From CAZDET01 sp964504335 (GTDB lineage: Bacteria; Bacteroidota; Bacteroidia; Chitinophagales; Saprospiraceae): 45,492 bases of DNA. The stretch lies in the NCBI GenBank assembly GCA_964504335.1, contig CAZDET010000042.1, forward strand, positions 1 to 45,492, written 5' to 3'. The notes beneath the pieces were generated by a model, which was not told the DNA's origin, searched no databases, and saw only the letters and a program-made list of their open reading frames with translations. Below are positions 44,032 through 45,492 of this stretch, one piece after another. The stretch's first letter is position 1, and the number at the start of each line of letters is the position of its first letter. A program made the position numbers and the translations under genes.

Positions 44032-44610
44032 ATGAAACACAACATTCGCATGCTCGTCGGCCTCCTGGTCTGTATGGCTATTGCTCAGCTGGGGCTGGCG
44101 CAGGCCCGCTTCAACCCAAAGGTAGGATACAACCTGCAAGGCATCGAGGCGGAAATCGACGATTTTGACGCCGAAGCCCGCACGGGCTGGAATATCGGGG
44201 CGGATTTCCGCATGGGAAGAGGGCTCGTCTACCTCAGCCCGGGTATCCACTACTACAATGTCACCGCCGACGTAAAGGAGCATAATTTCGATCCAACCGA
44301 TATTCAGTTCTCCGACGAAACAACCATCCGCAGCCTGAAGGTGCCGGTCAATCTGGGCCTGCGGATTCTTGGCCTACGCGCCCAGGGCGGTGTGAGCGGT
44401 ACCTACGTACTCGGCGTAAAGGAGGTAGGTGAAGTCGATTTCGATATCGACGACCTCAATCGCTTTACCTACGGAGCCAACGTCGGCGTCGGCCTCGACC
44501 TGTTGTTTCTCACCGCTGACCTCAACTACGAAATCGGCCTCAACGACTATTTCGAAAATGCCTCCGGCAGTAATAACGTCCTGAGTTTAAGTGTGGGACT
44601 AATCTTCTAA
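44032..44610 (+). CDS. Outer-membrane beta-barrel protein (PorT-like family)
   Basis: A 192-residue protein with a signal peptide (MKHNIRMLVGLLVCMAIAQLGLAQ) and an eight-strand-like pattern of alternating hydrophobic residues: FNPKVGYNLQGIEAEI, TGWNIGADFRMGRGLVYLSPGIHYY, RSLKVPVNLGLRI, YGANVGVGLDLLFLTADLNYEIGLNDYF, ending in aromatic LSLSVGLIF as outer-membrane barrels do. It resembles the PorT-type barrel proteins of Bacteroidota, but membership in the T9SS component PorT itself is not shown. AGAAGG lies just before the ATG. A strong terminator follows. Confidence 0.85.
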   Translation: MKHNIRMLVGLLVCMAIAQLGLAQARFNPKVGYNLQGIEAEIDDFDAEARTGWNIGADFRMGRGLVYLSPGIHYYNVTADVKEHNFDPTDIQFSDETTIRSLKVPVNLGLRILGLRAQGGVSGTYVLGVKEVGEVDFDIDDLNRFTYGANVGVGLDLLFLTADLNYEIGLNDYFENASGSNNVLSLSVGLIF

Positions 44611-44640
44611 GTCACAAACTATTCTTTTCGGATGATTGGG

Positions 44641-44669
44641 GGGGAAATCGCGCTGCGATTTCCCCTTTT
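44641..44669 (+). terminator. Terminator of the outer-membrane barrel gene
   Basis: A perfect 11-bp stem (44641-44651 with 44655-44665), a 3-nt loop and four T residues begin 30 bp after the stop codon. Confidence 0.88.
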
Positions 44670-44677
44670 CCAGTTGC

Positions 44678-44717
44678 CCAACCATCTCACCACCTCACCA
44701 CCTTACCATCTGACACT
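44678..44717. repeat. Degenerate octamer tandem tract, locus D
   Basis: Five 8-nt units of the form CTnACCAY: CCAACCAT at 44678, CTCACCAC at 44686 and again at 44694, CTTACCAT at 44702, CTGACACT at 44710. All are in one orientation. The tract lies directly after the terminator at 44641-44669 and about 95 bp before the fasciclin gene. Confidence 0.65.
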
Positions 44718-44812
44718 CCCCTGACGGTTTCCAGGAACAACCCGACCGATTCCAAGTTGTAAGGGTGTCTTTTTAAAAGGCACATACAATTCCAAATTAA
44801 ACCATTTGAACT

Positions 44813-45370
44813 ATGCAATTCAAGTCGTTCATGTTGATGGTAGCCTTGTTCGTCGGACTGGGCTTCTCCCTCCAGGCACAAGATTACTCCAAGAAAGCTG
44901 ACGAAATGACCTCCAAGGGAGGTGACATCGTGATGGTCGCAATGACCGCCGGTGATTTCAACACCCTGGTTGCGGCCGTCAAAGCTGCCGACCTGGTAGA
45001 AACCCTTCAGGCAGAAGGTCCTTACACTGTGTTTGCACCCACCGATAAGGCTTTCGAAGCCGTCGGTCAGGAAACACTCACTACCCTACTGAAGGAAGAG
45101 AATAAAGACCAACTCGCAGGTATCCTGACGTACCACGTAGTAGCCGGTGAGTTCATGGCAAAGGATGTCCTCCAGCTCATCGAAGACAGTGAAAACGGCG
45201 AAGCCACGATTCCTACCGTCGCTGGCGGTGAACTCAAAGCCATGCTCGTAGACGATCAGGTCGTCCTGGTAGACGAAACCGGTGCCCGCGTAGTAGTTAC
45301 TCAAACGGATGTTGACGCAACCAACGGTGTCATTCACGTAGTGAATGCGGTATTGATGCCGGGTGAGTAG
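44813..45370 (+). CDS. Secreted fasciclin-domain protein
   Basis: A 185-residue exported protein with signal peptide MQFKSFMLMVALFVGLGFSLQAQ and one fasciclin (FAS1) domain from about residue 40 to 184. The two conserved FAS1 boxes are visible: FAPTDKAFEAVGQETLTTLL (H1) and the later DVDATNGVIHVVNAVLMP (H2), with ILTYHVVAGEF between. FAS1 domains mediate adhesion to surfaces or matrix. The protein is a single-domain, Ca-independent-looking form. A hairpin terminator follows. Confidence 0.94.
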   Translation: MQFKSFMLMVALFVGLGFSLQAQDYSKKADEMTSKGGDIVMVAMTAGDFNTLVAAVKAADLVETLQAEGPYTVFAPTDKAFEAVGQETLTTLLKEENKDQLAGILTYHVVAGEFMAKDVLQLIEDSENGEATIPTVAGGELKAMLVDDQVVLVDETGARVVVTQTDVDATNGVIHVVNAVLMPGE

Positions 45371-45407
45371 ATCTTAGTTTTTTAGAATATAAGATTTTAG
45401 AACTTTG

Positions 45408-45469
45408 GTTCTCTGACAATTTTCGTGGTTATATCGACACAAAAATTGTCAAAGAAGGAGAACTTTTTT
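45408..45469 (+). terminator. Terminator of the fasciclin gene
   Basis: A long imperfect hairpin: GTTCTC (45408-45413) pairs with GAGAAC (45458-45463), and a 9-bp GACAATTTT/AAAATTGTC stem (45415-45423 with 45442-45450) lies inside, extended by GTG/CAC after one mismatch. Six T residues follow. Confidence 0.8.
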
Positions 45470-45492
45470 GATCTTCCCACAATCGGAAGGGG

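Noticed and set aside
45374..45429. A further octamer tract after the fasciclin gene
   Set aside because: Loose TTAGnnTT-like words are present but the 8-nt register breaks after a few units and the region is better explained as the hairpin terminator at 45408-45469.

Overview
The window reads as a chromosomal segment of a Bacteroidota bacterium, most likely from the Saprospiria/Lewinella-like group (inferred from gene content, not from a marker gene). The supports are a type IX secretion (T9SS) C-terminal sorting domain, giant adhesin-like proteins built from PKD, thrombospondin type-3 and MopE modules, a single-cytochrome-subunit SdhCAB complex, LytTR and AraC regulators, lipoproteins, DUF2911 and DUF6702 proteins, and several promoters of the Bacteroidota type (TTG, 19-20 nt, TAnnTTTG). 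GC content is moderate. No phage, IS element, CRISPR, tRNA or rRNA was recognised.

Layout. Bases 1-8346 hold the 3' part of a huge secreted repeat protein whose start lies outside the window. Bases 8456-13267 encode a 1603-residue secreted propeller/malectin/dockerin-like protein. Bases 13.3-19.2 kb are a redox and signalling block: OsmC, a cNMP-binding histidine kinase, a response regulator fused to a thioredoxin-reductase-like enzyme, a degenerate SGNH lipoprotein, a single-domain response regulator and QueG. Bases 19.3-23.4 kb carry sdhC-sdhA-sdhB and a convergent ssb. Bases 23.5-28.8 kb carry a TonB-dependent receptor (possibly for haem), a HAD hydrolase, NDH-2 and an unknown gene. Bases 29.4-34.2 kb carry a secreted PIG-L deacetylase, a beta-helix lipoprotein and a small protein resembling EAD11 adaptor domains. 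Bases 34.3-39.4 kb carry a LytTR regulator, an acyltransferase, an AraC regulator, a two-domain ABM-like lipoprotein, a Rof-like Rho antiterminator and an SDR protein. Bases 39.7-45.4 kb carry an MFS transporter, a DUF2911 protein, the DUF6702-yidD-hemB cluster, an outer-membrane barrel and a fasciclin protein.

Working together: SdhCAB and NDH-2 feed electrons to the quinone pool; HemB and possibly the TonB receptor supply haem; OsmC and the kinase/TrxR-like pair suggest peroxide or redox sensing; the large secreted proteins suggest surface adhesion or polysaccharide binding.

The least explained signals are non-coding. (1) Four intergenic stretches are written in degenerate tandem octamers with an 8-nt register. 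In two of them the orientation flips part-way, and one fills the whole space between two divergent -7 boxes (32023-32158). (2) Bases 39361-39628 on the minus strand have a good promoter, no credible ORF and several stable stems, including one sequence that can pair with either of two partners exactly 100 bp apart. (3) A 0.5-kb gene-free leader ends in a terminator just before the start codon of an unknown gene (28840).
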